Below, one piece after another: positions 35,431-51,003 of a stretch of 64,000 bases of DNA (its first letter is position 1; each line of letters opens with the position of its first letter). Origin of the DNA: Elysia crispata (lineage: Eukaryota > Mollusca > Gastropoda > Plakobranchidae). A program made the translations under genes and the position numbers. The stretch covers positions 161,001-225,000 of the forward strand of contig JAWDGP010006848.1 in assembly GCA_033675545.1 (NCBI GenBank), in the 5' to 3' direction. Under the pieces are notes generated by a model that had not been told where the DNA came from, ran no database searches, and saw only the letters and a program-made list of their open reading frames with translations.

Positions 35431-38400
35431 AAACGGTAGTAGTTGTTGCGGCAGTAGTCGTTACTGTAAAAGTACTAATTGCAATAGCAGGAGAATTGGT
35501 TGTACGCGTAAGCGTACATGAATAGTTACTCTCAGCATGAGCAGATGGGTATCATAACGATATAGAAGTTAAAAAACATTTCAACTGGAATGGTGTGAAA
35601 AAAGTCTCTACAATAGTTTATTAACTTCGTGTACTTTACATTCAATCCTTGTCATGATTTATTTTTCAATTTTTAGAGTATTCACAATCCTTAATAACAT
35701 TTTACAAACACCAGCAACCATCCTGCATTGTAATTTAGGCCATCGAAACTATTTCATGTTGATAATTAGATCTTCAGGTATGATATCAGATAAAAGCACA
35801 TAAGATTATGAAAGAGAAATTGCAGCGAAATACACTGGTATATATTCTCTGCAATACAATATTCGAGGCCTAATGGGAATTACAATAATGGGGCAGCATG
35901 AGTTAAAATTAATATCATTTTAAAAAAAAAATTGATCATGCAGTAATATACCAACAGGTGTGTAAATCTAGAGAAAAGTTTATTAGGAGATATAGGTATA
36001 ATTATTGCCTTTCAGGAAAGTGGCAATATGTGACTGCTAAAAATAGAGACTAAAAATGTTAGTGTATAGAAGAAAAAAAAAAAGACTAAAAAACAAAACA
36101 CCAAAACGAAATTGAATCGGAAGGATGACAACAGATAATTGTATAGCAGAGTGACGATGAAACAATTTCTTAAGGTAAATTGAAGGATTACTTAGGTATT
36201 TCGATGTGGGCAGACTGATAAACTAAGACGAGTGCTCGAAAACGGTAGACCTAATTGAACCCAGCATGCAGCCAATGGAAAGCCTGTCTGCGTCATATGT
36301 CACGAAAACTGATATCCTCAAACTTTATCCGTTTTCATCCCTGATAATCTCTCTTTCCCTCTTCTAAAGAGGCCGCACCCTCAGAGCTTTATGGCGATGA
36401 TTGAGCTCCTGCTAAACTTGATTGCGCCTATTATGTTTGAGTTCATTGCACCAAGAAACCTCGAAGAGTTGGAATTTTTAAATTTCCTAAAATTGAACGC
36501 AATTGAAAAGAAGAAAAATTATTATTTCCAACGGCAAGTTCGAACGTAACCTGTCAAACAAATATCTTGAGATAAGAGTATAGGTTTCTCAAAAATCTTT
36601 AAAAAATTGCAGTAGAGATTGTATCTCTGAAAATGAGAGAAACAAAAGCAAGAAGAAATTTTCAACACGAAAGTCTAATGCACACAAAGACGATTATAAT
36701 GGTGGTGATGATGGTGAATAAATGATGATAATGATAGCAATCCCGGCGATGATAACGAAATTAGTAATAACGATAATCATCATCATCATGATAAAGATTG
36801 CTATGAAGTTGATTATGTAAATGATAAGTATAAAGTGATTGAGGCTGCTGACGTAATGCATGGTGAAGGTGAAAATGATGTAAGAAATACCGTATAAGTT
36901 TCAATTCATAACAAACGTATATTATCGAGCTCAAAGTGATTTTACCTTATAATTATAACTGCTGCAGCCACAACAGTAATGAAATTGCTGTGTCGAATAT
37001 ATATTAGTCAAAAATGATTTATTATGAAAAAGACTTTACGCATGTTAAAAAGTGCATCAGAAAAGTTTATTTAAAAGAGATGAAGGAAAGAAAAGGGGTA
37101 TACTTGTGTAGATAATAAAGGAGAAAGGAAGATAGTTGACATGAAGTCACCAATGCTCTCACTGCTAAAGCAACACAATTACGAATTTTTAATGTTGATT
37201 CTTCGCAGCAACAAACAGCAGCTGTCATATCACAGCAATAAGGTCAATTGATTATTCTGCCCGTAAAGAAAACCAAAATTTAATCCACGAGATTTACCTC
37301 TCCACCACCTTAAGCTAGCAGAGTTATTTGTATTTTATTTTCTCAAGAGCGCACTTTTTTTTTCTTTCGGAATCAAATTTGAACGGAATGTCTCTTTCTA
37401 TAGTATGTAAGTGTTTGTGTGAGTGAAATTAATTTTATGATGTTAACCATTAAAATCAAATAATGCACAGTGACAGTGAAAGCCTAAGTCTGATTCCCTA
37501 AATTGTACCTTGGATTGTCCTAATTCAAATCACAGAGTAAAAATTTATTAACTTGAAGCACAAAATAACGTAGATCTTTATGGTATCAATAGAAATGTCC
37601 CTAAAATTATTTCTAAATTTTCAAGACAGACATAATTAATTTATAACTTGGTATCCCGTCGTCTTTATATTTTGTTACATCATGGTTATACCAAAGTTCA
37701 GGCACGGTCCAAAAAGACCTACGTTTCAAATTCGCATAGCAGTGGATGGTGACTAAGAAAAAAAATATAAAACACCCAATAAATAGTTTATTAACAGTCC
37801 TTAGCTTTCTTCAAATGATTTTTTTTGGTGTGTGCTTTTCAATATTTTTATAAGGGAGCTCAACAATTTCATTCTAAATAAATATGATACAAACATCATA
37901 TAACTGACAATCTTCCAACATGCAAAAAAAAAAAAAAAATGAAAGTGTTGGTTAAGGATCAGCGAAACTTTTTTTCATATTTATTGATACCTCTGTTAAT
38001 CAAAAGCATAGGCTTACTATGGCAAGGTTGTTATCAGACGGTATCATCTGCATTGAGTAATGTAAATAGCTCGAAAACACTTCGATGGTAACCAAATTCA
38101 AGCCAGGAAAGATTACAGAAAACTTTGCAAATGGGGGAAAATACATTTCGAAGCAAACAAATAGTAGAAATCTTTTAGTTATTTAAATGATTCAGATTGG
38201 ATAGCTCATCGTGATCGTTAAGTCGCATCACCCTCTCCCCCCGCCCACCCCCCCACCCCCCCCAAAAAAAAACAAAAAACAAAAAAACAAAAACAAAAAC
38301 AAAAAAAATAATCCAAATCCTCATAGATTGTGAATTTCAGATTTCAAACAATCAGTTTATTTTCAAATTCAAGTTTGCCTTTTATTTTTTGGTTTGTTTC

Positions 38401-38660
38401 GGTATCTGTATTCGTATTTCATGTCATTATTTTGGAATTAAAACTCACATCAATTTCTTTGGTCGCAATTTTGATTAATTAAAAAATAGAGCTTTTGTGT
38501 AAAGTTTATTCTGATTTGCTTTCTGATGGAAGCATCGGCTGTACACATTTTGAACACAATAGGGCTTTAACTTAATATAGTGCAATCTGTGTGAGCCTAT
38601 GCAAAGATGAGATGAAGAGGAAGAACTAAATTATTTAATACTTTACATTATCCTTACCCA
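35431..38660. other. Intergenic sequence
   Basis: No gene recognised. It includes a degenerate GAT-rich patch near 36,700-36,860 and a C-rich then A-rich tract near 38,230-38,310. Confidence 0.45.
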
Positions 38661-38664
38661 ACTA

Positions 38665-39030
38665 CTTGAGGCAGACTACCAGTCTCTGGGTGCAACCCCC
38701 AACCCCCCAAGCACTCAGCCACCCGTGCGCTAGGCTTATATGGCATCGGATAGCTACGAGAAGGGCACCGAGTTGGTATAAATCGCGGTTCCACACTGTG
38801 TGCCCCACGACGTACTAGATTAGAACTAGATGTACAGGTCCTATATCACCAGCAGCGGTGGTCCCTCTGGATCCTTCCAAGCTCCAAGCCGCCCTATACT
38901 ACTCACCCACTAGCAGTCTGCAGGTTTGAGACGTCATAGCGGGAGCGAAATAGCAAACAGGTCAGGTCGCTATGGCATCTACCGTAAACAATATCCGGCA
39001 GGTAAACCCCAGGCGCGGATGGGATTGTTA
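38665..39030 (-). mobile_element. GC-richer block with a tRNA-like head, possible SINE
   Basis: On the minus strand GGTGGCTGAGTGCTTGG (about 38,708-38,724) fits a pol III A box of a Ser/Leu-type tRNA. A weaker B-box-like GGTTGCACCC follows. The rest of the block is less AT-rich than its surroundings. No poly(A) or target duplication was established. Confidence 0.35.
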
Positions 39031-40145
39031 GTATTCATGTAATAACACTGTGTATGTTATCAGATCTACAAATATATTCAGTGGATACCTACAGCTATGC
39101 ACTAAATCTATAGTATGAACTCAGAGTTCTTTCTTGCCCTCAAGATAATACTATCAGTGACTAAATATAACTTACTTCAGTCGCTTCGTCTATTTTTCGC
39201 TTCCTTTTTTTTTTTTTTAGATAACAATGTGCAATGCATTTACTCCTGCTAGAAAGGTTACCATTAAGGCGCAATGCTCTTATTTTTCGAATCTAAAGTA
39301 CATGTTCCTGTTTTCAAAGTCTAAAACTTCTTGCAGGATAAAATAGATCAAAATGTTTATTTCAACCCTTTCAAAATTATATCAAAATGTAATTGCTATC
39401 ATGATGGTCTTTCAGGGAAAAAGTGCAACATTTCCACTGGTTCTAATTAATCTGAAAAATATAACAACTAGGCTTTAACAAGTCTGATCCGAGTAAAAGT
39501 TACACCGAGAAGTTAATTTTACTCACATCATTTGCGGCCCAAAGACGAAGGTTGTCCCATTTCGTAAATGTTTTTTTAATACCCCTGGATCAATCTTCCT
39601 GCTGTAAAATGATAAACGATTATAAGATTGCTAAAAGGACCAAACCAAACCAAACAAAAAAAAAAAAAAAAAAAACCAACAACGCCTTACAAAGTAAAAA
39701 TATAATTATGTGATTATTAACCTTCGATAAGCTTTTTTCAGCCATCTGACATGACTAAAACCTCCGATAATTAAAAACGTAAATTTAAAATCACCACCCA
39801 TTGCCATGATTAAACAGCTTTCTGGGAAACAATGATAAAAAATTATCTTACATTACAAGTACATACATTTATAACGGTTTAATAAGTCATACGTAATCAC
39901 AGTTTTCTTTAGAATGCTAGGAGTCCATCGGTAAATAGAAAATATGAAATTAAATAGTTAAGGTTGATGACAAATGGGTATGTATGATTCTCTTTCGATT
40001 CTAAATTGACAGCTTTTAGAAGTGTCAAACAAGGAACTTTCCTTGATACAAATTCAAACTGACAAAGCTTGCTGTGAATGAATTAACGTTACCGCAGTTT
40101 ACAGTAAATTGCGAGTCAACTCTTAGACAATGGCATTGCTGTTTC
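39031..40145. other. Intergenic sequence
   Basis: No exon or repeat of note, apart from an A-run near 39,656-39,675. Confidence 0.45.
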
Positions 40146-40159
40146 ACACACACACACAC

Positions 40160-40228
<69 letters not shown>

Positions 40229-40248
40229 TAGATAGATAGATAGATAGA

Positions 40249-40314
<66 letters not shown>
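40146..40314. repeat. Compound (CA)n-(TA)n-(GA)n-(GATA)n microsatellite
   Basis: Consecutive CA, TA, GA, GATA and GA runs. Confidence 0.97.
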
Positions 40315-40317
<3 letters not shown>

Positions 40318-40882
40318 AGAATGCGTATGAAAGAACAACTATGAATCAGTTTTCAGCTTCTTAGTTCTCTCCCTTGGTGGCTTCAAACGTCTGAATCAGG
40401 ACCAAGTGCTCTCTATGGAGCCTGTCAGTCAAGCAAAACGCTTCGTTACATTCCCTGTGCTAAATCTTTTGCTTATTTTGCCTTTGTTTACGGCACCAAA
40501 CATATCTGACGTGATGAAGTGAATCTAATTTAAGGTTGTTTTTTCAAATAATTTTTCTAACTTAAAAAAACAATCCGTACGAAGATAGGTTCCGTCAATA
40601 GCAACAATTTCACGTAAGCCAATTGACTTGCCAACAATTCATCTCCGTTTCTGCAGACGTTTTAATGGATCGTTACAACAGTTATTGGGAGATCAAGCGT
40701 TTGACAGGAGTTCTAAATTTTCTGTAAAATATATCAGCAGGTGCCATCTGACAGTCGCGAGTCGTAATCTTCTTCATCTCCTTAGAGCGAACAGGAAGAT
40801 GGCAACGTGGGATTAAGACATTATAGAGAATGGCGAAAGGTAATAGGTAGACAGGTTAAAAATATAAGAATTAACAAATAGT

Positions 40883-41235
<353 letters not shown>

Positions 41236-41790
41236 ATAGAAAGAAATAAAGATAGATATATAGGTAAGTTGCCTTATATGAAATACGAAATACCTAAACA
41301 GATTTAGGTATGGTGGCAGTCGGATCTGTAAACCGAGGAGTTTAATGTTGTGCCTCTAGGTTTTGGATAACTCCGATGTTTGAATTCAGGATTACACTCT
41401 TGTGCATTGAGGTTTGGAAAATGCCCCGGCCAGTGGTTGTGGCTCTTCTGAAGAGTATTCTAGGATGTCTTTGGAGGTGAGGACATTTTGAAGCTCACAT
41501 GTTTGAAGAAAAAAAAACAATAGAACAAAAAATATTCTCTGATACATTAATTTTAAAATGGGACACATTCAACAACGTTTCCTTTCAATTATAAAATAAT
41601 AATAAGGTTGCTGAAACATGCCGTCAGAGTTTCTAGGAAAATGTGAGTCTTTCGAAGAAACAAGCTTCATATCAGTGGTATTTTCTTAGTATGATTATAT
41701 AGTTTCAAAAAATCAATCACAAACCATGATTTAACTCGATATCAACAAATAAGACAAAGAAATGTGAAAACAAATAGAGGACAGAATGGA
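41236..41790. other. Intergenic sequence
   Basis: No gene or structured repeat recognised. Confidence 0.4.
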
Positions 41791-41794
41791 ATGG

Positions 41795-41880
41795 ACAAGG
41801 AATGAACCTGCCCCTCGATGCGGCACCCATCGCCTTGCTGAAACACAATCAGGCACTTAGCCAATGAGTCATTCACATCT
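41795..41880 (-). mobile_element. tRNA-derived SINE-like fragment
   Basis: On the minus strand an A-box-like TTGGCTAAGTGCCTGA is followed about 40 bp later by a B-box-like CAGGTTCATTCC. An extended variable region, as in Ser/Leu tRNAs, lies between them. The stems are too poor for a working tRNA. Confidence 0.4.
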
Positions 41881-43138
41881 ACAAAAAAAAAAAAAAAATG
41901 ATTAAGAATAGTGACCTACATGCTGGCTTGAATACTAAGAAGTTGAATCGCTAAGAACGACCAAATCCACATTTTTACAGGACATAAACAAACTAGCCTC
42001 TATCGGATCTTATTAAGATGCATGTTTAACAGAAAGAATTCATGATCACGTGTATCTTTGAGTTCTTAGGTCTAGCTCCTTCTTTCGAAGCCTCTATCGT
42101 TGTTTATCTTGTCTTATTTTGTGCATTATGATTATACAGCTAGTATGTACTGTCTAAACAAGAGTATACCTTATATATTCGAGGTACTCGCAGAGTTTGC
42201 CCTATGCAATGTGAAAAAGAAGAGGCTAGACTCCAATAGTAGTTCTAATGAAAAGCATCAATTTTAACCTAGTGGTAAGTTTTATATGTTTCAATTTTAT
42301 TTTTATGAAGCATGTGGAAGAAAAATAAGGCATCGAATTACAATTATTTGGAAGAAAAATTGTGAAACTCTTTTATCAATATATAGAAAAGTATATTTCC
42401 CTATGATCATTGGTGTCTTTTGCATGAAAAAGAACAAAAATAACGATAACAGCTTTGGTACTTGTACAGAAACTGTAACTGTTTACATAAGGACCAAATA
42501 TTCGTCAAATTAAGTTTCGAACCATTTATCCTTCAGTGGTCTGAAATGACCATTAAAAAAAGTAAGGGGAATATTTAACTGACATAAAATAAAGGGGAAG
42601 AATAGGGAAGGGGAGGGGTAAGAGAGGATAAAAGATAGTAAAGTGAGGCTAACGAAGTTGATGCCAAAGCATACATCAGCTGCTGGCCATTACTGCGCTC
42701 AAATTCTCAGCACGTAAACTTAATGAAGCCCTCGAAGCATTGCAGACTGCTTGAGCCTCTCATCAAAGGCCGTAACCCTGAAGCGGTTGCTGGACATTCC
42801 TTTCAACTAACGAGCTCCGAATTTCGCGCCTGATCGCCACATCGTTGAGCGCTGGACAACAGAATTCCGTCTTGGGGGCTTGCTTGACCACACGGCAACT
42901 ACCCCACGGCTGGTCATTATCATAACGGTTCAGTTCACTCTGGCCATCTCTGCGTCACCATGCCGAAAGCGGCAGATGACGGACGTACTGGTTGGCCGTG
43001 GAGCACCCAGATACTTCCGACAGTTAGAAGCAGACATCGACTTGAGGACAAGGCAGATAATTAGAAAACAAAAAAAGCACAGATAGACACGCCAAGAAAG
43101 AGGAGAGGGAAAGTAACTCAGCTAGTGAGTGAGAGGTG
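41881..43138. other. Intergenic sequence with a GC-richer patch
   Basis: Bases 42,650-43,080 are clearly less AT-rich than the surroundings and contain an open frame at 42,880-43,086. I recognise no domain in it, so it is not called as a gene. Confidence 0.35.
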
Positions 43139-43318
<180 letters not shown>

Positions 43319-43885
43319 TGGAGATAGAGTCTTTTTCTTAACCAAACACGGAGGCCAAGAGAGTTCATTTTGTATTGTAAAAACTTTCTATGAAGAGAAG
43401 CTTCCAGAAAGCTCCATTGATTTTATAACATTAAAAAAAATATGTTGGATCGAGTGAAGTGACATGCCATTGTTAAGAGAATGAAAACCCCCATTAGATT
43501 TATTTTCCCTCAACTGAAACAAGAAGAATAAACAAACACGAAATAATCTCGATGTACTTTGATAACTCTAGTTCTCAACCTCAAAGATAACTAGACATTT
43601 ACAGGAAATATCCAAGAGTAATTTAAAAATATGTGCCATCGAATTTTTAAACATTCGCTTTAGAGTGAAAGGCTAAGTTGCCATAAGAGTTAGATAACTA
43701 TTTCTTCCAAAAAAAAAAAAATCTTAGAGTCATTTACATATAAACTAGTGTCATTACGTTAGGTAAACACTGTTTTGAACAGAATGTCCATAGATCCACC
43801 CGTAATAGATCGACGACCATATCACACCGACTAAGGCGCTTGACGGGCTTATTTTGCATGGGGTGGGAGGGAGAAGAGAAAGAAA

Positions 43886-43892
<7 letters not shown>

Positions 43893-43972
<80 letters not shown>
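43893..43972. repeat. (AG)n microsatellite
   Basis: About 80 bp of AG following an A-run. Confidence 0.97.
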
Positions 43973-43979
<7 letters not shown>

Positions 43980-46900
43980 AAAAGGAAAGAGAGCTCATAA
44001 AACGTAAGAAGTAGAAAAAGAACTGCTTGTGGGAAAGAGAAAAGTCGATGGACCCCATAAAGTTTAACATTTATATTGAGGAGATGAATGGGTGAGATAC
44101 GATCGCATACCAGTACTTCTTGTCAACACTTCTATGAAACAGAAATACCTAGATTTATCTTTATACAAGTTACGATTTCACAGAGAGTTAATCTATGTAG
44201 TTACAAGTCATTAACTGTGCCCAACAAGTACTGTTTTGTCGATCATATTTTGTTGTTGAATTGTTTTTTTCCCAAATTATGTGAAAAACTTCTTTTCTGT
44301 CTTTTTTAAAACACTTCCGAGCATTGCTGGTAGCCTCGGTTCTATTCAATGGTCTGAGTTGTATTTATTCATTTGCTAGTATTACGTTAAAGCAGAGCTG
44401 AGAATATTATTTTGTAAAAATCCTTTTCCCTGTTGTAAGAGAATAAAGATAATTTATTTCCAATCCAAACTTAACTCTACAGCCTCTTAATATCTAATAA
44501 CATTTTTCCGTCCTATTATGATGACGTTAAAGAGCCGCGCTAAGTACTCAAAGTAAGATCTAGATCTCGTTCTTAGATCTGGTAGTAAAATAGAAGTGAC
44601 CATTAAAAGTTGAACCTATCGATGTTGAACTCACAAAAATTTTCCAAAATATTGGCATAATGTTTTCCGATGAAATAAGAATCTGATTTACTGTGAAATA
44701 TGAATGCGGAAGTGCCAGGCCATACTGATAGATTGCTTTCATCGTGGATGCCTAGTTACGGCACCTTAAGTCTCATTGATTCAATAATTAGTATTTGAAG
44801 TAATTGCATTTTTACTGAGAGCATTGCGACCGAAAATAGTTTTTCTGGATTTTCTAGAAAATAAAGGAGCAAATGGCGCAATTTTAAAATAAAAAAACAG
44901 GTTTGGGTTACAAGTACAAATAAAAACAAAACACTGTAAATATTCTAGATCACTTTATTCACGATTTAAATACAACCAGATCACACCAAAATGTACAAAA
45001 GTGGTGCGCAAAAGTGTAAGTTATTTATTTATTTTTTTTTTACAATGAATTGTAATAAACCTTTAAGGTTGGTCTTAAAATTACATTAAAACAATCACAA
45101 ACAAAATGTCAAAACACTTTTTGTAAAAAACTCAAAAACAAAAACAAAACAAAAAATAAACAAAACGAAATGAAAAATAGGTTTCCATGCACCCCCTCTC
45201 CTTTTTTTACACACAGACACATACAAGACACAGGTGTGTTAAGTACAAATTTGATTTCCTATTGTGTTTCTAACCGCGAATTTCAAAATCTTTAATTCAG
45301 GACTAGCTTTAAAATAAATGAAAAGAAATAATAAGGGCTTCATTTTGATTTAACATTGTTCAATCCATTTGTAAATCTCCCCAAACCGCGCTCTCTCTCT
45401 TTTTCTCTGTGTCTGTATTTATCTGTCATCTTTCTGGGTTTTTTTGTTTTGTTTTGTTTCTTTCAACCTTTTTCTCTGCCTCTCTATGTGTCTATGTACC
45501 TGCCTCTGTGATTTAATTTGCCTGTCTGTTTAAGTATCTATCTGTTTATCCATCGAACTCTGCATTCTTAAGGATTTAACAAAACTGGCTCTACTTCACC
45601 GAATATTAGTAAGGGAAGACCGGATAAATGTATCATGTGGTGCTCAAATTAGCAAAAATAAGACTAGGACAATTAAACAAATCGCCAGAATTAGGGATAT
45701 GATCGGGATTTGAGAGATTCTTGTTTACAGTTCTATTTTTTTTCTTCTAGTGGAAAAAAGCCAAAATAAGTGATGTAATCTATTAAATTCTCCTACACTC
45801 GAGAAAATCTTTTGACCATTGCAGAGTAGTTGCTTGTAAATTTTGTTGAACACGTTCATGATAAAAATTGTCTAATTTACTTGTAGTGCATCGAATTGGA
45901 AGATAAAAAAAAGAATTTTTTACGATCAATAATCTGCTACTTTCCACAGTGTAGAGAGCGTTTTTTTCATTTGTAGTAGAGAGTATCGACTGACTGATTT
46001 AGCCTTGAATTATCTCAAACGAGGAAGCATTGCCGACAGATAAACAAAATAATCCTTTGTAGTCCCCGTACACAAGGACAATCATTGTCCAAACGTGAAG
46101 CGCAGTTTCTAATGAATTAATTTTCCAAAGCAAAGAGAAATAATATTTCAAGCATTCACTTGTCTCTCAACCTATACTGTACTCGCGAAAAACGAATTTT
46201 TAAATTTAAAATTTATAAAAAGAAAAAAAAAAGATAGCCTTTGCAATTCGATAACTTCATATTTTCAAAACCAAAAAAAAAAAATAATAATAATTTCAAG
46301 TGATCCCCACGATTCTGAATTTCCATCGCACTCCTCACCCCTCAAGAAATAAAATTGATGACATGCAGCTCAACTCGATTGAATGCATGACATTTGACTT
46401 TAGTTGAAACAAAGCATACGAGTGAAACAAGACAAAATATAATGAGACATTGAAAAAAAAACCTAGGGCAATAGCAAATTGCTAGGTATCGACATTGGAG
46501 ACAATGCATTATGAGTTTTTTTAAGTTTGTTTTTTTTTTTGTACACATACAAGACTATAGATAGATTGTCTGGTCACAGAGGTCGTTTGCCTAAATAACG
46601 TAAATTTACTTTACAGCACGATTTCAGTTTTTTTTACATGTGAATCAATTCACACATTAAGCAGGTAATGTTTTATGAGATATAAAATAGTTACGTGAAA
46701 TAATGACAAAATGATGCTGCAATAAACAAATGATCAATCTTACGAGCGACATTTACAGATTTCAATCCTCAGATATAGGTACAATCGTTTAAAATATTTG
46801 TAATGGTTCCGCCACACATTCTTACAATGGAATAAATGCAAAATGATGAAGCAATGCCTAATTTACGACTTGGACTTCAATTAGTCGCTTCTCATAAAAT

Positions 46901-49900
46901 AACTCTGCTTCAAATGAGACAAGTTTATCGGTATAGCAGCAAAAAAAAAAAAAGCATCCAAAATACAACTTCTAAAATGATGACACTTTCATTTTGAATT
47001 TACATAACCATCCTCAGGTTTCAATGTATTATAGCCACAAAAAACACTATGGGAAGATAAATAAAAAACTATAAAAATTTATTTATCTGTTATTTCATAA
47101 TTGAAATTATAATATTCCTTTTAGCAACATTATCGAAATACTTTAATAATATTGCCTGCCAATCACGTTTTTCTTTTGCATGAACTTTTTCAACTAGAAT
47201 CACGGCAATAAGGGAACTTTTTTATGGTTCACTTATATTGACGTTATAAGCGGATAACATAAGTTTCAGCTCAAATTTTATCATTAATCAAACCTTCCAT
47301 CATTGAATGTTAAAAAAAAAAGAGAAAAAAAATTTCAAAGAAAAACTTAAATCAACGCAAATGAAGTTCCGGAAATTTTCTCATTGATAAATCTAATAAC
47401 TTTTTTATACTTTTAACTATTTGTCAAATTTTCAATTTCTACAATAATAATATTCTCTATAAAAACATACATAACCATAACTGCACCCATATGAAGAATA
47501 CGACAGATTTTTTCGTTTTTTTCCCTTTCATGTTATATAATTACTGGAAAAAAGAAAGTTTAAAACGTTGAATAAATATTATTAGAAATTATCATGACGG
47601 TGATAACACGAAAGCATGCAAAGCATTGTGAGGTAGTACAGCCTGAAAAAAAAATAATAATAAACTTGCAAAGTGAGGCTGAGATTCAATTAAAATATCA
47701 ACTTTAATTTGACTCCAGTTGTTGATTGAAAATGTTTGCAAAGATGTGCATAAAAAGGGATGGAAAGAGATTCTAGACCTAGTATTAATTTTGACGTCTC
47801 ATTCAGCACTGACTCCACATCTATATTTCTGAGATATCAAATAATTGAGGCATCATGTAGTTCTAAGTCAGAAATGACCAGGCGCAACATTCAATACGTT
47901 GAAGGGACAGAGATAAATTCTTAACTCTAAATTTGATGTCTGAGTCAGCTCTGATTTCAAATCTAAAGCACTTAAACATCATAATTTAAGGGCCTGACTC
48001 AAACTTCATACTACCCAGAGGCCACTGTTAAGATTATTGAAACTATTGCCGAAACTGACTTTGTGACCACGGATTATCAGACCCAACAGAACCTACAGGT
48101 GGAACTCATTCTTCAGTGGTAGGCTGCAATCAACTTCATCTCCATTGGTCTCAGATTCGTGAATCACTTCGGAGGACTACGCCCCTTGGATATTCTCGTC
48201 TGAGGAGCACTGTCTCTCTCACTAAGTAGTTGAAACAAGTCAAAGTTAGTGTCCTATGATTTGTTAAGATTAATGAAAGGATTGCGCATTTTAATATCAT
48301 AAATATTTAAGAAAATCAGTCATTTTATTTGACCATTTAATTTGACATTTGATATCGTTTCAAAATTTTAAATCAAGATCTAGATACATTTCAGAGGCAG
48401 GAGCCAATAAAGAAAAAGGCTGATACGTGTGTATACTGCTACACTTGATAAAGTTACACTGTTCAAATTCGACACATAAAAGATTAAGAAAACCAATAAA
48501 TAGGGTCACAACCTTTATGTTTCAACTCGATATCGTGAATAATATTTTCTTAAGTTTTCATTTTAATGGTCACATTAAATGCATTTTAGTGCTTTACACA
48601 TTATAATTATAAGAAAAGGAAATAACACTTTTAATGTACGTGTGAAATCGAATGACATGGCGTATAAGACACATTCATACTTAGAAACATTCGGTTCACT
48701 CGAGCATTATGTCCAGCGCACTATTTGCCAAAAAGGCTAGTACAATGTCTTACAGAAAATCGTTTTGACGAATGGTCGTTGCACACACGCACAAACAAAA
48801 CAATAAAAAAACAAAACAAAACAAAACAAAAGAAAGAAACAAACAAAAAAAATAACAGACTGCATGAGTGATAAAGATAATGAATAATTACACTTAATCT
48901 ATAACCACGTGAAACTTCCAGCTCATCAATGCAATAATGAGGTAAAAAGATAAAAGGCTATTAAACCATTAATTTGTGAATTGTATCAAAATCTATCATT
49001 GATTAAAGAATGCCTTCACTGGAGCAATGTTAAAGTGAGAGACTGTGAGGGATATGATTTCAGCAACCAACGAAAGTGCCTAAAGAGGGCGAACACACAG
49101 TTAACCTTCAAGACAGATAGGAGGCTGAAGGAAATACACAGCTTACAGTACTTATAACTTAGCTACAAGTAGACAAGGTGTTCGATGTCAATGCGGTAAA
49201 ATCTTACTATCACCCGATCATCTGCAAAAACACCTGGCTCTCTTTAGTTTCAAATACTTTGCTTTAAAAAAAGACACACAATATCTAAGTTTCAATCCTT
49301 GACGAGATAAAAACTTTGAATGCTTCAATCTTAATTTCGATGTTGCCGAAGTTTCATGTGCACCCTTTATGTCCTTTGATTAAATGTTTATTTTGCAAAT
49401 TATTCCCACTTTTTAACTGGTAAACTCTTTTTAATGTAAAACCTAATAAAATCTTACATCGTATCGTACCAGATCTAGTGTGGATATTTTGTTTGCTATA
49501 GAAGATTAAGCTCGCGCTGTTTTTTAATTGTTTTTTTTTAATGACCAATAAGTTTTATATTGATCTTTATTCATCTATAGGGGAGTCACACTGGGTTAAT
49601 TTTTCCATCGAAAATGGCCAGAACACAGATTTCCTATTATTCCTTTTCATAGAAGCTCGAGAGCAAAATTCCTTACGCAGAAACAACAACCACCAAGAAG
49701 TGTCATACCAGTGAAAGGCTGTTAAAATAAAGACAGTGTCTTTCAACGGTGAAACCATTGTCTATAGTCTCTGTAATCATTTAATTTTTTAGGACCTTTG
49801 TTACAGTTTGACCAGACCTGAGAAAAACAATTAAATAAAATGCGACTTTTAGCACATATAATGTTGTAAAAAGAAAAGTGTCTGGTTTTGTCATATACAC

Positions 49901-49955
49901 TGAGACTAGTATAATTATAAAATGCTTACACAAGCTTGTTATCTTCAATTGTGTT
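43973..49955. other. Long non-coding stretch
   Basis: Six kilobases of AT-rich sequence with scattered homopolymers and no recognised exon. It lies 3' of the Wnt terminal exon in the Wnt sense and could include a long 3' UTR, but no evidence decides this. Confidence 0.4.
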
Positions 49956-49974
49956 TTATATATATATATATAAT

Positions 49975-50025
<51 letters not shown>

Positions 50026-50089
50026 GTAAAAGTTCGACTGGACCTATAAAAAACAAACAAACAAAAAATAAAAACAAAAAAGAACCCCA

Positions 50090-50174
<85 letters not shown>

Positions 50175-50180
50175 TTAATA
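49956..50180. repeat. (AT)n and (AAT)n microsatellites
   Basis: AT runs at about 49,956-50,021 and AAT units at about 50,091-50,173. Confidence 0.97.
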
Positions 50181-50731
50181 AAAATAAAAACAACATTTTT
50201 TTTTCTCAAAATCTTGCAAACACAGCACTGTACTCTCTTAATATGAAATTACAAAAAAATACCGGTACATGTAAAAGTGTTGCTTTACAATCATTTACTA
50301 CCACGAGCTTATATTACAACAAGTAAAAATGTACGCCAAACTATACCTGCTACAATAATTTACAACAAATAATGTTACAAGTTTATATAGCAATGACGTC
50401 AGTAAGAAGGTCATCTTGAAGAGAGTCCCTGGCAATCAGTAGCATTTATACCAATTAAGCTGTGATTTGACATATTTTTTTAATGTATCCGAAATGTCCA
50501 GTCTCTGAGTGAAGAGTATGCGTTGCCATACCCTTTACTTTCTGTGGCAAGACCTTTTTAAATTACCTAGCATATTTATCACAACACGATACGTTGTATG
50601 AGTCACGTGACAGTCTCTGCAACTCCTCTCTTTCTCTCTCTCTCTCTTGCTTCATGGTTCATCCAGAGTTAAACAACGCTCAAAAATATCATACCACCTA
50701 ACGATGGCCCTCTTCTCTCATGAAAGCAGGC

Positions 50732-50737
50732 TTTATT
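50732..50737 (-). terminator. Candidate poly(A) signal for the Wnt gene
   Basis: TTTATT on the plus strand reads AATAAA on the minus strand, about 270 bp after the Wnt stop codon. It is one of several possible signals. Confidence 0.3.
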
Positions 50738-51003
50738 GTAGTAGTAATAATAATAACTATAAGCTATGTACAGAACTATAAGTAAATAGTCTCATGGAGT
50801 GACCCTTTACAAAAGCATCATGGTCTCCATTTCATGTTTGAAGCAACGTGACCACCAAAGTTCATGTGAGAAATTTTGTGTAAGAGATTAGAGGAGTATT
50901 TTGCACTTTTCAGAGGAAGGCGATGTCTTTACTAGAACAGGATTCAACCTAACTTAATTGGAGTACGCCCGCTTTTCCGATCCGACCTAGATTGCCGCTG
51001 AAA

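Noticed and set aside
42880-43086. 68-codon open frame in a GC-richer patch
   Set aside because: No recognisable domain, and its 3' end runs into low-complexity sequence next to a microsatellite.
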